Origin: Pigmentiphaga sp. NML080357
Lineage (GTDB): Bacteria > Pseudomonadota > Gammaproteobacteria > Burkholderiales > Burkholderiaceae_B
DNA length: 64,000 bases
Direction of reading: 5' to 3'
NCBI RefSeq assembly: GCF_002188465.1
Contig: NZ_NINW01000050.1
Coordinates: forward strand, 1-64,000
The notes below the pieces were generated by a model that was not told the origin of the DNA, did no database searches, and saw only the letters and a list, made by a program, of their open reading frames with translations. The translations under genes and the position numbers were made by a program. This document shows positions 23,851 to 33,184 of this stretch, piece by piece (position 1 is the stretch's first letter; each line of letters begins with the position of its first letter).

Positions 23851-24792
23851 TCAGGAGGCGGAACCGGTGGCCGGCACGTAGGGATGTTCTTGTTTCCAGT
23901 GCCGCGCGATGTCGACGCGGCGGCACACCCAGATGTCCTGGTGCTTTTCGATATGGTCGAGAAAGCGTTGCAGCGCCGGAAAGCGGCCCGGGCGGCCGAG
24001 CAGGCGGCAGTGCATGCCGATGGACATCATGCGCGGCTTGTCGGCGCCTTCGGCGTAGAGCACGTCGAAGGTGTCGCGCAGGTAGTGGTAGAAATGATCG
24101 GCGGTGTTGAAGCCCTGGGGCGTGGCAAAGCGCATGTCGTTGGCGTCCAGGGTGTACGGAACGACCAGGTGGGGCTTGCGTTCGCCGGAGGAGGTCTCGA
24201 CTTCGGTCCAGAAGGGAAGGTCGTCGCCATAGTAATCGCTGTCGTACAGATAGTCGCCCTGTTCGACCAGCAGGCGCCGCGTGTTGGGGCTGTCGCGGCC
24301 GGTGTACCAGCCCAGCGGCCACGCGCCGTCGGTCAGCCTGCGCAGGATCTCGGTGCCGCGGTGCATGTGCTCGCGCTCGGTGGCTTCGTCCACGTTCTGG
24401 TAATGGATCCAGCGCCAGCCGTGGCAGGCGATCTCGTGCCCATGTTCGAGGAAGGCAGAGGTGGCCTCGAGGTTGCGTTCGAGCGCCATGGCGCAGCCGA
24501 ATACCGTGAGCGGCAGGCGCCGGCGCTCGAATTCGTTCAGGATGCGCCATACGCCCACGCGCGATCCGTACTCGTAGATGGAGTCCATGCTCATGTGCCG
24601 CGCCGGATAGGCGGCCGCGCCGACGATCTCCGACAGGAACTGCTCGGACGCCGGGTCGCCGTGCAGCACGTGGTTTTCCGCGCCTTCCTCGTAGTTCAGG
24701 ACGAATTGCACGGCGACGCGGGCGCGGCTGGGCCAGCGGGCGTCGGGAAGGCTGCGGCCGTAGCCGGTCATGTCGCGGGGATATGCAGTCAT
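23851..24792 (-). CDS. puuE: PuuE-type allantoinase
   Basis: A 313-residue polysaccharide-deacetylase-fold protein matching the cofactor-light PuuE allantoinase rather than the amidohydrolase-type allantoinase. It would hydrolyse allantoin to allantoate. Characteristic segments are PRDMTGYGRSLPDARWP at the N-terminus, VLNYEEGAENHVLHGD (about 32-46), EYGSRVGVWRIL (about 75) and HGHEIACHGWRWIHYQNV (about 118). It is first in an operon with the uraD-allC fusion, so three successive steps are co-transcribed. uraH is divergent across 186 bases. Confidence 0.93.
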   Translation of the reverse strand: MTAYPRDMTGYGRSLPDARWPSRARVAVQFVLNYEEGAENHVLHGDPASEQFLSEIVGAAAYPARHMSMDSIYEYGSRVGVWRILNEFERRRLPLTVFGCAMALERNLEATSAFLEHGHEIACHGWRWIHYQNVDEATEREHMHRGTEILRRLTDGAWPLGWYTGRDSPNTRRLLVEQGDYLYDSDYYGDDLPFWTEVETSSGERKPHLVVPYTLDANDMRFATPQGFNTADHFYHYLRDTFDVLYAEGADKPRMMSIGMHCRLLGRPGRFPALQRFLDHIEKHQDIWVCRRVDIARHWKQEHPYVPATGSAS

Positions 24793-24978
24793 GGCGCTCG
24801 CAACGGGTAAGAGGGAGAGGCCCGGCGTGTCACGCCGGCACGGGCATTTTCACACGTCGCGCGCAGGAGCTGCTGCGCGTCGGGATGTGGCCGCTAGCGA
24901 AACTATATACACTTTTGTGCTCTCGCCGAACCGGCGCACGCAGGCACCGCCTGTCCGTACAGCGATGAAAGGACTTCC

Positions 24979-25332
24979 ATGGGAAAGCTGACGACTCACG
25001 TTCTTGATACCGCCAATGGCTGCCCGGCCGCCGGCCTGCGGATCGAGCTGTTCCGCCTGGACGACGGCCAGACCGTCCTGTTGCGGCAGGTGGAGACCAA
25101 TGACGACGGCCGCGTCGACGGCCCGCTGCTCGAAGGCGACGACTTCGCCGCCGCCACCTATCGCCTGGCGTTCGAGGCGGGCGACTATTTCGCCGGCAAG
25201 GGCGTGTCCGTGCCCGAGCCGCGCTTCGTGGACCGGGTCGTGCTCGACTTCGGCATCGCCGATCCCCGGCAGCATTATCACGTCCCGCTGCTGGTCAGCC
25301 CGTGGAGCTGGAGCACCTATAGGGGGAGCTAG
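24979..25332 (+). CDS. uraH: 5-hydroxyisourate hydrolase (transthyretin-like)
   Basis: A 117-residue transthyretin-related protein that hydrolyses 5-hydroxyisourate to OHCU. The signatures are the N-terminal GKLTTHVLDTANGCPA with His7, the central Arg/Asp strand (NDDGRVDGPLL), His in QHYHVPLLVSPWSW, and the exact C-terminal tetrapeptide YRGS. AAAGGA precedes the ATG. Length is standard. It is divergent from puuE. Its last 38 bases overlap the 3' end of the convergent LysR gene. Confidence 0.95.
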   Translation: MGKLTTHVLDTANGCPAAGLRIELFRLDDGQTVLLRQVETNDDGRVDGPLLEGDDFAAATYRLAFEAGDYFAGKGVSVPEPRFVDRVVLDFGIADPRQHYHVPLLVSPWSWSTYRGS

Positions 25333-26272
25333 GGCGCACGCAGGCGGCGATCTGCTCGCGCAGCCACTTGATGGGGCCGTCGCGCCGGGTGCGCGGATGC
25401 CACAGCAGGTAGTACTGCAGCGGCGGCAAGGGCAGCGGCAAGGGCGTCACGCGCACGGGGAGCGAGCTTTCGAAGAAGTCGGTAAAACGCTTGCCCGTGG
25501 TCAGCAGGAGATCCGTCTGCGTGAGGACATAGGGGATCAGGCTGAACACCGGGCACTCGAGCGCGATCTGCCGGGTATGTCCAAGGCGGGCGAGCATCGT
25601 GTCGACCGTGCTGCGCAGGCCGGGACGCATGGCGGTAGGCGCCGCGTGTCGCGCCTGCAGATAGGCCTGCATGGTCAGGCTGCGCTGGGCCAGCGGATGA
25701 TGGCTGCCCATCATCACCACCAGTTCGTCATTCATCAGCGGTAGCCGGTGCAATTGCGAGGGCGGATCGGGCCAGTTGGCGATTACGAGGTCCAGCCTCC
25801 CGTCGGCGAGCTTCTGCGCGTAGTCCAGGTCGTCTGTCAGGGGATGCACGCTGAGCGCGAGCGAGGGCGCCGCCGCGCGCAAGCGGCCGGCCAGGCGCGG
25901 CAACAGCATGGGATCGAGGTAATCGGGGGCCGCCAGATGCAGGGTCCCGTGGGCCCTGCGGGGATCGAACTCGGCCGGCGGCGCGAGAAAGTGCTCGGCC
26001 TGGGCCAGCAGTTCGCGCGCCGGCGCTTCCAGCGACTGCGCGGTCGCGGTCGGCACCACGCCGCCGGGGCCGCGCACGAACAGCAGGTCGCCGGTCAGGC
26101 GGCGCAGGCGCGCCAGCCGCGTCGACAGCTGAGGCTGGCCCATGCCCAGCCGTATCGCGGCGCGCGAAACGTTCAGCGTATCGAGCAGCGTGACGAAAGC
26201 CTGGATGTCCGTCATGTTGAGCTGCGACAGCTCGGCGCTGGCCTGGGCGGCAGGGGAGGGGGCGTGGGACAT
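25295..26272 (-). CDS. LysR-type transcriptional regulator next to xdhABC
   Basis: A 325-residue LysR regulator. The helix-turn-helix follows a 19-residue Ala/Ser-rich extension (core from MTDIQAFVTLLDTLNVSRAA, recognition segment LGMGQPQLSTRLARLRRL). The effector domain begins near residue 110. It is divergent from xdhA (134-base gap), the classical arrangement for a LysR activator of that operon, so control of purine oxidation is likely. The intergenic region has two direct GCGAAT copies 9 bases apart around 26302-26322 and the palindrome ATGATCAT. The C-terminus (SPYRCSSSTG) is produced from the strand opposite the uraH end. Confidence 0.9.
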   Translation of the reverse strand: MSHAPSPAAQASAELSQLNMTDIQAFVTLLDTLNVSRAAIRLGMGQPQLSTRLARLRRLTGDLLFVRGPGGVVPTATAQSLEAPARELLAQAEHFLAPPAEFDPRRAHGTLHLAAPDYLDPMLLPRLAGRLRAAAPSLALSVHPLTDDLDYAQKLADGRLDLVIANWPDPPSQLHRLPLMNDELVVMMGSHHPLAQRSLTMQAYLQARHAAPTAMRPGLRSTVDTMLARLGHTRQIALECPVFSLIPYVLTQTDLLLTTGKRFTDFFESSLPVRVTPLPLPLPPLQYYLLWHPRTRRDGPIKWLREQIAACVRPSSPYRCSSSTG

Positions 26273-26406
26273 GGCGGCGTTTCCTCCAGATCATCCCGGA
26301 AAGCGAATGATCATCATGCGAATAGGCAGATGATAACCGCCGCCAAGGCGCGTATGTTTGCGGTATAGACCCCCGGCGACGGAGGGGGAACTCCTGGTAG
26401 AACGAC

Positions 26407-28008
26407 ATGCCTTCCGATCTTTCCATTCCTGTTCGGCCTCCCGAGGTGCAGACCCGTCCCATCCGCTTCTGGCATGGTTCGCGGCGCATCGACCTGGACA
26501 GGGTGCCGCCCGCCCTTACCGTGCTCGAATGGCTCCGGGAAGAAGCGGGCTGCCACGCCGTCAAGGAAGGCTGCGCGGAGGGCGATTGCGGTGCCTGCAC
26601 GGTGGCTGTGACGGAACTGGACGAAGGCGGCCGGCCCCGGACGCGCGCCGTCAACGCCTGTATCCAGCCAGTGGCCACGCTCGACGGCAAACTGCTCGCC
26701 ACCGCCGGAGACATCGGGACGGCGGGCGCCCTGCATCCGGTGCAGCAGGCCATGGTGGACCACCATGGCTCGCAGTGCGGTTTCTGCACGCCCGGTATCG
26801 TGATGTCCCTTTACGCGCTGTATGAAAACAAGCGGCTGGCGGAGCAGGGGCCGGTGACCCGCGCGGAGGCGGTACAGGCGCTGTCGGGCAACCTTTGCCG
26901 CTGCACCGGCTACCGGCCGATCCTGGACGCGGCGCAGGCCATGCGGGGGCAGGCCTGGCGGGGCGAGCCCGCCGCCGAACTGCGGGCTCGGCTGGAGCAG
27001 GTGGCGGCCGATGGCCGAGCCTGGATGCCTGCCGAGGCGGCGGAAGGTTTCGCCGGCCACGCGCGTGGCCGCTTTCTCGCGCCGCGTACCCTCGCGCAGT
27101 TGGCCGCGCTTCGCGCCGCTTGTCCGGACAGCCGCATCGTCGCCGGCGCCACCGACGTCGGCCTCTGGGTCACCAAGCAGCACCGCGCGCTAGGCGACGT
27201 GCTGTGGATAGGCGGGGTGCGCGAACTGGCCGCCATCGGCAGGGTGGACCGCGATCCGGTGGCGTCGGAACGCTGGGGCAGGCCGACCACCTGCCTGGAA
27301 ATCGGCGCCGCCGTCACGGTCGCCGATGCCTGGCGCGCCCTCGCGCCGCATTTTCCCGCCTGTGCCGAGTACTTCGACCGCTTTGCCTCGGTGCCGGTGC
27401 GCAACAGCGCGACCCTGGCGGGCAACGTGGCCAACGGCTCGCCCATCGGCGACACGGCGCCGCTGCTGATCGCGCTGGGCGGTTCGGTGGTGCTGCATCG
27501 GCAAGGCGCCGAACGCGTGCTGCCAGTCACCGATTTCTATCTCGGCTACCAGAAGAACGATCTGCAGCCGGGCGAGTTCGTCCGCGCGGTACGAGTGCCG
27601 CTTCCGGAGCCCGATGTCGCCGTCCATGCGTGGAAAGTCTCCAAGCGCCCCGAACAGGACATCAGCGCAGTGGCTCTCGCCACGGCGCTGCGGGTCGAAG
27701 GCGGCCGCATCGTCGCCGCCGGCATCGGCGTCGGAGGCATGGCGGCGGTGTCCAGCCGCGCACCGCGCACCGAGCAGGCCCTGCTGGGGCTCGCGGTCGA
27801 CCAGCCGGGCCTGCGCGACAGTCCGGCCATGCGGGCGGCCTGGCAAGCCATGCACGATGAGTTCGATCCGCTCGACGATCATCGCGCCAGCGCGGCGTAC
27901 CGGCGCCGGGCGGCCGCCAACCTCGTGCTGCGCTCCTGCCTGAGCGTGGCCGGCGCGGGGCAGGCGCCACGGCTCGGCGAACTGGCGCCGATGGAGGTGC
28001 AGCCATGA
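26407..28008 (+). CDS. xdhA: Xanthine dehydrogenase small subunit (Fe-S/FAD)
   Basis: A 533-residue XdhA. Two [2Fe-2S] sites are visible: the plant-ferredoxin type (GCAEGDCGACTVAV with a later Cys in VNACIQP) and the helical type (SQCGFCTPGIVMSLY and GNLCRCTGYRPI). The FAD-binding domain follows from about residue 215 (RIVAGATDVGLWVTKQ, SATLAGNVANGSPIGD) and a CO-dehydrogenase-flavoprotein C-terminal domain ends the chain. It passes electrons from the molybdenum subunit to NAD. The stop overlaps the xdhB start by 4 bases. The divergent LysR gene is its likely regulator. Confidence 0.95.
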   Translation: MPSDLSIPVRPPEVQTRPIRFWHGSRRIDLDRVPPALTVLEWLREEAGCHAVKEGCAEGDCGACTVAVTELDEGGRPRTRAVNACIQPVATLDGKLLATAGDIGTAGALHPVQQAMVDHHGSQCGFCTPGIVMSLYALYENKRLAEQGPVTRAEAVQALSGNLCRCTGYRPILDAAQAMRGQAWRGEPAAELRARLEQVAADGRAWMPAEAAEGFAGHARGRFLAPRTLAQLAALRAACPDSRIVAGATDVGLWVTKQHRALGDVLWIGGVRELAAIGRVDRDPVASERWGRPTTCLEIGAAVTVADAWRALAPHFPACAEYFDRFASVPVRNSATLAGNVANGSPIGDTAPLLIALGGSVVLHRQGAERVLPVTDFYLGYQKNDLQPGEFVRAVRVPLPEPDVAVHAWKVSKRPEQDISAVALATALRVEGGRIVAAGIGVGGMAAVSSRAPRTEQALLGLAVDQPGLRDSPAMRAAWQAMHDEFDPLDDHRASAAYRRRAAANLVLRSCLSVAGAGQAPRLGELAPMEVQP

Positions 28009-30329
28009 ACGCGCCCGATCATCCCGGCATCCTGAACATCGAGGCCGAACCCTTGGCCTGCGGCACGTCGGCGCCCCACGAGGCGGCGCACCTGCACGTC
28101 ACCGGCCAGGCCCTCTACGTGGACGATTATCCGGAGCCGCGCGGAACGCTGTTCGTCGCGCCGGTGCTGTCGAACGTCGCGCATGGGCGTCTCCGGGGCG
28201 TCGATGCCTCCGCCGCCCTCGCGGTGCCCGGCGTGCATCGCATCGTGACCGCCGCGGATCTGCCCGCGGGCAACGTGCTCGGACCCAAGCACGACGAACC
28301 GGTCCTGCCCAGCGACGTGGTGGAGTACCTGGGCCAGCCGGTGGCGCTGGTGATCGCCAGCGGCGCCAAGGCCGCGCGCGTCGCCGCGCGCGCGGTCAAG
28401 CTCGACATCGAGGCCCGGCCCGCCATCCTGACCATAGACGAGGCGCTGGCGGCGCAGTCGTGGGTACTGCCGCCGGTGCACCTTGTCGAAGGCGACGTCG
28501 ACGGCGCGCTGGCGGCCGCGCCGCACCGGCTCGAAGGCGAACTCGCCGTGGGCGGGCAGGAGCAGTTCTACCTGGAAGGCCAGATCGCGCTGGCCATGCC
28601 CGGCGAGGACGGCACGATGAAGGTGCTGTCCTCCACCCAGCATCCGGGCGAAGTGCAGCATTGGGTGGCCGATGCGCTCGGCGTGCCCGCGCATTCGGTG
28701 CAGATCGAGTGCCGGCGCATGGGAGGCGGTTTCGGGGGCAAGGAGACCCAGGCCGGACACATCGCGGTATGGGCCGCGGTGGCAGCGAGGATCAGCGGCG
28801 CGCCGTGCAAGATGCGCCTCGACCGCGACGACGATTTCCTCATCACCGGCAAGCGCCATCCCTTCATCGGCCGCTGGAAGGTCGGCTTCGACGACGAAGG
28901 CCGGATACTCGCGCTCGATCTCCTGCAGGCGGCGGCCTGCGGCTTTTCCGCCGACCTCTCGGGACCGATCGCCGACCGCGCCATCTTCCACGCCGACAAT
29001 GCCTATTATCTGCCGGCCGCCGCGATCCACAGCTATCGCTGCAAGACGAACACGCAGTCCCATACCGCATTCCGGGGCTTCGGCGGACCGCAGGGCGTCG
29101 GCATGATCGAAGCCGTCATGGACGACATCGCCCGCCACCTCGGCCTCGATCCGCTGGCCGTGCGCCGCGTCAACCTGTACGGCGAGGCGCCGCGCGACCG
29201 TACGCCTTACGGCATGCAAGTGACGGACAACATCCTTCCGCCGCTGATCGGCCGGCTGGAAGCCGATTGCGGCTATGCGGCCCGCCGCGCGGCCATCGAG
29301 CGATGGAACGCGGGCAGTCCGGTGGTCAAGCGCGGGCTTGCGCTCACGCCGGTAAAGTTCGGCATTTCCTTCACCGCCACCATGTTCAACCAGGCGGGGG
29401 CGCTGGTGAACGTCTACACCGATGGTTCGGTCACGGTGAACCATGGCGGCACGGAGATGGGCCAGGGGCTGCACACCAAGGTGTGCCAGGTCGTGGCCGA
29501 CACGCTTGGCGTGCCGCTGGAGCGCGTGCGCATTACCGCCACCGATACCGGCAAGGTGCCCAACGCTTCGGCCACCGCCGCGTCGAGCGGTACCGACCTG
29601 AACGGGCGCGCGGCCGAGTTCGCGGCGCGGGAAGTGCGCGACCGCCTGCGCGCCTACGTGGCCCGTGCGCGCGGCATCGATACGGAGCAGGTGTCGATAC
29701 GCCACGGCAAGGTCCGGGTGCCCGGCGCCGAGCTCGAATTCGCCGACGTTGCCAAGGCGGCCTACGCCGCACGCGTCTCGCTGTGGTCGGACGGCTACTA
29801 CGCCACGCCCAAGATCCACTACGACCAGGCCACCATGCGCGGGCGGCCGTTCTACTACTTCGCCTATGGCGCTGCAGCGGTCGAGGTCGCGGTCGACACC
29901 CTCACCGGCGAGACGCGGCTCTTGCGCGTGGACATCCTGCACGACGTGGGACGCTCCATCAATCCGGCCATCGACCTGGGGCAGATCGAAGGCGGCTTCG
30001 TGCAAGGCGTGGGCTGGCTGACGTCCGAGGAACTGGTCTGGACGCGCGAGGGCCGGCTGGCCACGCACGCGCCGTCGACCTACAAGATACCCACCGCGGG
30101 CGACGTACCGGCCGAATTCCACGTCCAGCTCTGGCCCGAGCCCAACCGCGAGGACAACGTCTACGGTTCCAAGGCCGTGGGCGAGCCGCCCTTCATGCTG
30201 GCCTACGCGGCGTTCTTCGCGATACGCGAGGCGGTGGCCGCGGCCCGGCGGGACCGGGGCCTTGCGGGGCCGGTCCCGCTGTCGGCCCCCGCCACGCCCG
30301 AGGCCGTGCTGCGGGCGGTAGAGCGATGA
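28005..30329 (+). CDS. xdhB: Xanthine dehydrogenase molybdenum-binding subunit
   Basis: A 774-residue XdhB, catalysing hypoxanthine/xanthine oxidation to urate at a molybdopterin centre. Visible motifs include HVTGQALYVDDYPEP at the start, GGQEQFYLEGQ (about 185), the molybdopterin loop GGGFGGKE (about 245), the substrate-site Arg region FRGFGGPQG (about 355), GGTEMGQGLHTKV (about 485) and the catalytic Glu in KAVGEPPFMLAYA (about 728). Length is normal. It overlaps xdhA by 4 bases and xdhC by 4 bases, giving a tight three-gene operon. Confidence 0.95.
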   Translation: MNAPDHPGILNIEAEPLACGTSAPHEAAHLHVTGQALYVDDYPEPRGTLFVAPVLSNVAHGRLRGVDASAALAVPGVHRIVTAADLPAGNVLGPKHDEPVLPSDVVEYLGQPVALVIASGAKAARVAARAVKLDIEARPAILTIDEALAAQSWVLPPVHLVEGDVDGALAAAPHRLEGELAVGGQEQFYLEGQIALAMPGEDGTMKVLSSTQHPGEVQHWVADALGVPAHSVQIECRRMGGGFGGKETQAGHIAVWAAVAARISGAPCKMRLDRDDDFLITGKRHPFIGRWKVGFDDEGRILALDLLQAAACGFSADLSGPIADRAIFHADNAYYLPAAAIHSYRCKTNTQSHTAFRGFGGPQGVGMIEAVMDDIARHLGLDPLAVRRVNLYGEAPRDRTPYGMQVTDNILPPLIGRLEADCGYAARRAAIERWNAGSPVVKRGLALTPVKFGISFTATMFNQAGALVNVYTDGSVTVNHGGTEMGQGLHTKVCQVVADTLGVPLERVRITATDTGKVPNASATAASSGTDLNGRAAEFAAREVRDRLRAYVARARGIDTEQVSIRHGKVRVPGAELEFADVAKAAYAARVSLWSDGYYATPKIHYDQATMRGRPFYYFAYGAAAVEVAVDTLTGETRLLRVDILHDVGRSINPAIDLGQIEGGFVQGVGWLTSEELVWTREGRLATHAPSTYKIPTAGDVPAEFHVQLWPEPNREDNVYGSKAVGEPPFMLAYAAFFAIREAVAAARRDRGLAGPVPLSAPATPEAVLRAVER

Positions 30330-31183
30330 CAGGCGCCGCGCTGCTGCCCGACGGGCTGGTCGATTTCGCGCGCGCCGCCGGCGGGCGTCCCTTGTGCCTG
30401 GTGCGGATACTCGATGTGCGCGGCAGCGTGCCGCGCGGCACCGACGCGGCGCTGCTGGTCGGCGAACACGGGTTTGCCGGCACCATAGGCGGCGGACATC
30501 TGGAGTACGAGGCCATCCGGTACGCGCGCAAGCTGCTGCGGCAGCCTGCCGAGGAGGACGCAGACGCGCCGGCGCACACGCGGCGTTTCGCCCTCGGCCC
30601 GAGCCTGGGCCAATGCTGCGGCGGCAGCGTGGAACTCGGTTTTTCCCTGTTGCGCGATCCGGCCGCCGCGCTGCCCATGCTGGCGGCGATGGAGCCCCGG
30701 CCGCACCAGCTCTGGCTCTATGGCGCGGGTCACGTCGCGCGGGCGCTGGTGCACGTGATGTTGCCCCTGCCGTTCCTGATCCGCTGGATCGACACGCGCG
30801 AAGACGTCTTTCCCCACCCGTTGCCGCCGCAGGTGGAACCCGTGCAAACCGACGATCCGCCGTCCGAGGCCGCCTGCGCGCCGCCGGGCGCCCTGCACCT
30901 GATCATGACTCATAGCCATGCGCTGGACTTCGACATCGTGCGCGCGGTGCTCGAGCGAGGCGGCGGCGTCTATTGCGGTCTGATCGGCTCGGCCACCAAG
31001 CGGACGACTTTTGAACGCAGGCTGCGCGCACGCGGCATGGACGACGCGCTGATTGCGCGATTGACGTGCCCGGTCGGGTTGCCGCAGCTGACCGGCAAGC
31101 TGCCGGGAATCATTGCGGTATCGGTGGCAGCCCAGCTGCTGGAGGCGGTGGAAGCGCGGGCGGGCGCCGGCCAGCCGGCCTGA
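30326..31183 (+). CDS. xdhC: Xanthine dehydrogenase accessory protein
   Basis: A 285-residue XdhC. XdhC chaperones bind molybdenum cofactor, promote its sulfuration and insert it into XdhB. The N-terminal XdhC/CoxI domain has RGSVPRGTDAALLV and GGGHLEYEAIR and the LGQCCGGSVEL Cys pair. The C-terminal Rossmann-like domain has LYGAGHVARAL and GLIGSATKRTTFERRL. It begins within the xdhB stop (ATGA). It is followed by 50 bases and the end of the convergent ABC-F gene. Confidence 0.94.
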   Translation: MTGAALLPDGLVDFARAAGGRPLCLVRILDVRGSVPRGTDAALLVGEHGFAGTIGGGHLEYEAIRYARKLLRQPAEEDADAPAHTRRFALGPSLGQCCGGSVELGFSLLRDPAAALPMLAAMEPRPHQLWLYGAGHVARALVHVMLPLPFLIRWIDTREDVFPHPLPPQVEPVQTDDPPSEAACAPPGALHLIMTHSHALDFDIVRAVLERGGGVYCGLIGSATKRTTFERRLRARGMDDALIARLTCPVGLPQLTGKLPGIIAVSVAAQLLEAVEARAGAGQPA

Positions 31184-31233
31184 ACCGCAAGGTCCAGGCA
31201 GCGGGCGGCAGCGGCGGCTTGGCGGCGCGCCTT

Positions 31234-33171
31234 CTAGCGCTCGGCCGGCGCCGGCAATCCTTGGTCGATCGCCTCCAGCTCCTCTTGCACGCCCAGCCAT
31301 TCCTCTTCGATTTCACCCAGGCGTTTCAGCAGGTCGCCATGTTCGGCAAGGACACGGCGGCATTCTTCCTTGCGGGATTCCTCGTAGAGGTCGGGGCCTG
31401 CGATGAGGGCGTCGAGCTCGCGTTTGCGGGACTCGAGTTTCTGCATCTGCTCTTCGAGTTTTTTGAGCCGGGTCTCGAGCGGTTTGCGTAGCGCCGACAG
31501 GCGCTGCCGGTTCTCGGCCTCGAGGCGGCGCTGAGTCTTGCGGTCGACCGCGTCCGCGGGCGACTGAGCGTCGCCGGAAGCGGGTGCCGCCGCATCGCCC
31601 GCGCGGCGGTTGTTGAGCCAGTCGCGGTAGTCTTCCAGGTCGCCGTCGAACTCCCGCACGCCGCCGTCGGCCACGATCCAGAAGCTGTCCACGGTGGTAC
31701 GCAGCAGGTGGCGATCGTGCGAAACCAGCAGCATGGTGCCTTCGAACTCGGCCAGCGCTTCGGTCAACGCTTCCCGGGTATCAACATCCAGGTGGTTGCT
31801 GGGTTCGTCCAGCAGCAACAGGTTGGGTTTTTTCCAGACCACCAGCGCGAGGGCGAGCCGGGCCTTTTCGCCGCCAGACATGGGGCCCACCTTGGCGAGC
31901 GCGAAATCGCCCGAGAAACCGAAGCCGCCCAGATAGTTGCGCAGGTCCTGTTCGCGCGCCTCGGGCGCGAGCCGCGCCAGGTGCACCAAGGGCGTGGCCT
32001 CGGTGTCGAGCATGTCGAGCTGGTGCTGGGCGAAATACCCTACTTCCAGGCCGCGAGCCGCCTTGCGCTCGCCCGCCAGCGGCAAGAGTTCGCCCGCCAG
32101 GGTCTTGACCAGGGTACTCTTGCCCGCGCCATTCGCGCCCAGGATGCCGATGCGCGCGCCGGCCCGCACCGAGAGCTTGACGCCGTCCAGGATGGGCGCC
32201 TCGGGATAGCCCGCGCGCACGCCGTCCAGCGACAGCAGCGGGTCGGGCATGTGGTCGGGGGAGGGGATGCGGATGTCGATGCCCGAGGCGGCGCGTACCG
32301 GCGCGAGCACCTGCATCCGCGCCAGCGCCTTGACCCGGCTCTGGGCCTGCTTGGCCTTGGTGGCCTTGGCCTTGAAGCGGTCGATGAAGCTCTGCAGGTG
32401 CGCCGCCTCGCGCTGCTGCTTCTCGTAGGCGATCTGGTTCTGGCGCAGCCGCTCGGCGCGCTGTGTCAGGAAATCCTCGTAGCCGCCCTTGTAGCGAACC
32501 AGCTTGGCCTGGTCGAAATGCAGGATGGTGCGGGCTACCGCGTCGAGGAATTCGGTGTCGTGCGAAATCACCAGCACCGTGCCTGGATAGGCCGCCAGCC
32601 ACCGTTCCAGCCACAGCATGGCGTCCAGGTCCAGGTGGTTGGTGGGTTCGTCAAGCAACAGGAGGTCCGAAGGCGCCATCAGGGCACGCGCCAGGTTCAG
32701 GCGCATGCGCCAGCCGCCCGAGAAGCTGGCCACGGGCCGGCGGAACTCCTGTTGGGCGAAGCCCAGGCCGACCAGCAACTGTTCGGCCCGGGACTGCGCC
32801 GAGAACGCGTCCGCGTCGGCCAGTTCCGCTTCCAGCTCGGCCAGCCGCAATCCATCGCGGTCGGCATCCACGGCCGCGCGTTCGGCCTGCAGGCGGCGCA
32901 GGCGGGTGTCGCCGTCGATGACGAATTCCAGCGCCTCGCGATCGGTGTCGTGGATTTCCTGGGCGATCGAGGCAATGCGCCAGCTCGCCGGAATGTCCAG
33001 GTCGCCCGCGTCCGGGTCCAGTTGGCCGTTCAGGAGCGCGAACAGCGTGGACTTGCCCGCGCCGTTGGGTCCCACGATGCCGACGCGTTCGCCCGGGTGG
33101 ACAACGAAGTCGGCGCCGTCCAGCAGCACCTTGGTGCCGCGCCGCAGAGTAATGCCTGATGCTCGTATCAC
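31234..33171 (-). CDS. ABC-F family ATPase (YheS-type)
   Basis: A 645-residue soluble protein with two ABC modules and no membrane segments. Walker A motifs are GPNGAGKST (about 35) and GANGAGKST (about 345). Signatures are SFSGGWRMR and MSGGEKARL, and Walker B motifs LLLLDEPTNHLD and LLLLDEPSNHLD. The charged inter-domain linker (about 240-300) is the P-site-tRNA-interaction motif region, and a coiled-coil C-terminus (about 535-640) completes the YheS-like layout. ABC-F proteins act on the ribosome. No ATG fits, so the GTG at 33171 just before IRASGITLRRGT is used. It follows prmB by 13 bases, so two ribosome-related genes are co-transcribed. Confidence 0.92.
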   Translation of the reverse strand: MIRASGITLRRGTKVLLDGADFVVHPGERVGIVGPNGAGKSTLFALLNGQLDPDAGDLDIPASWRIASIAQEIHDTDREALEFVIDGDTRLRRLQAERAAVDADRDGLRLAELEAELADADAFSAQSRAEQLLVGLGFAQQEFRRPVASFSGGWRMRLNLARALMAPSDLLLLDEPTNHLDLDAMLWLERWLAAYPGTVLVISHDTEFLDAVARTILHFDQAKLVRYKGGYEDFLTQRAERLRQNQIAYEKQQREAAHLQSFIDRFKAKATKAKQAQSRVKALARMQVLAPVRAASGIDIRIPSPDHMPDPLLSLDGVRAGYPEAPILDGVKLSVRAGARIGILGANGAGKSTLVKTLAGELLPLAGERKAARGLEVGYFAQHQLDMLDTEATPLVHLARLAPEAREQDLRNYLGGFGFSGDFALAKVGPMSGGEKARLALALVVWKKPNLLLLDEPSNHLDVDTREALTEALAEFEGTMLLVSHDRHLLRTTVDSFWIVADGGVREFDGDLEDYRDWLNNRRAGDAAAPASGDAQSPADAVDRKTQRRLEAENRQRLSALRKPLETRLKKLEEQMQKLESRKRELDALIAGPDLYEESRKEECRRVLAEHGDLLKRLGEIEEEWLGVQEELEAIDQGLPAPAER

Positions 33172-33184
33172 TTGAAGGAATGCC

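Noticed and set aside
27879-30122. A 747-codon frame antisense to xdhB
   Set aside because: It overlies the molybdenum subunit, whose motifs are all intact, and has no recognisable protein features.
28460-30325. Long N-terminal extension of the XdhC frame inside xdhB
   Set aside because: The open frame is upstream composition artefact. XdhC begins at 30326, where the ATG overlaps the xdhB stop and the family N-terminus starts.
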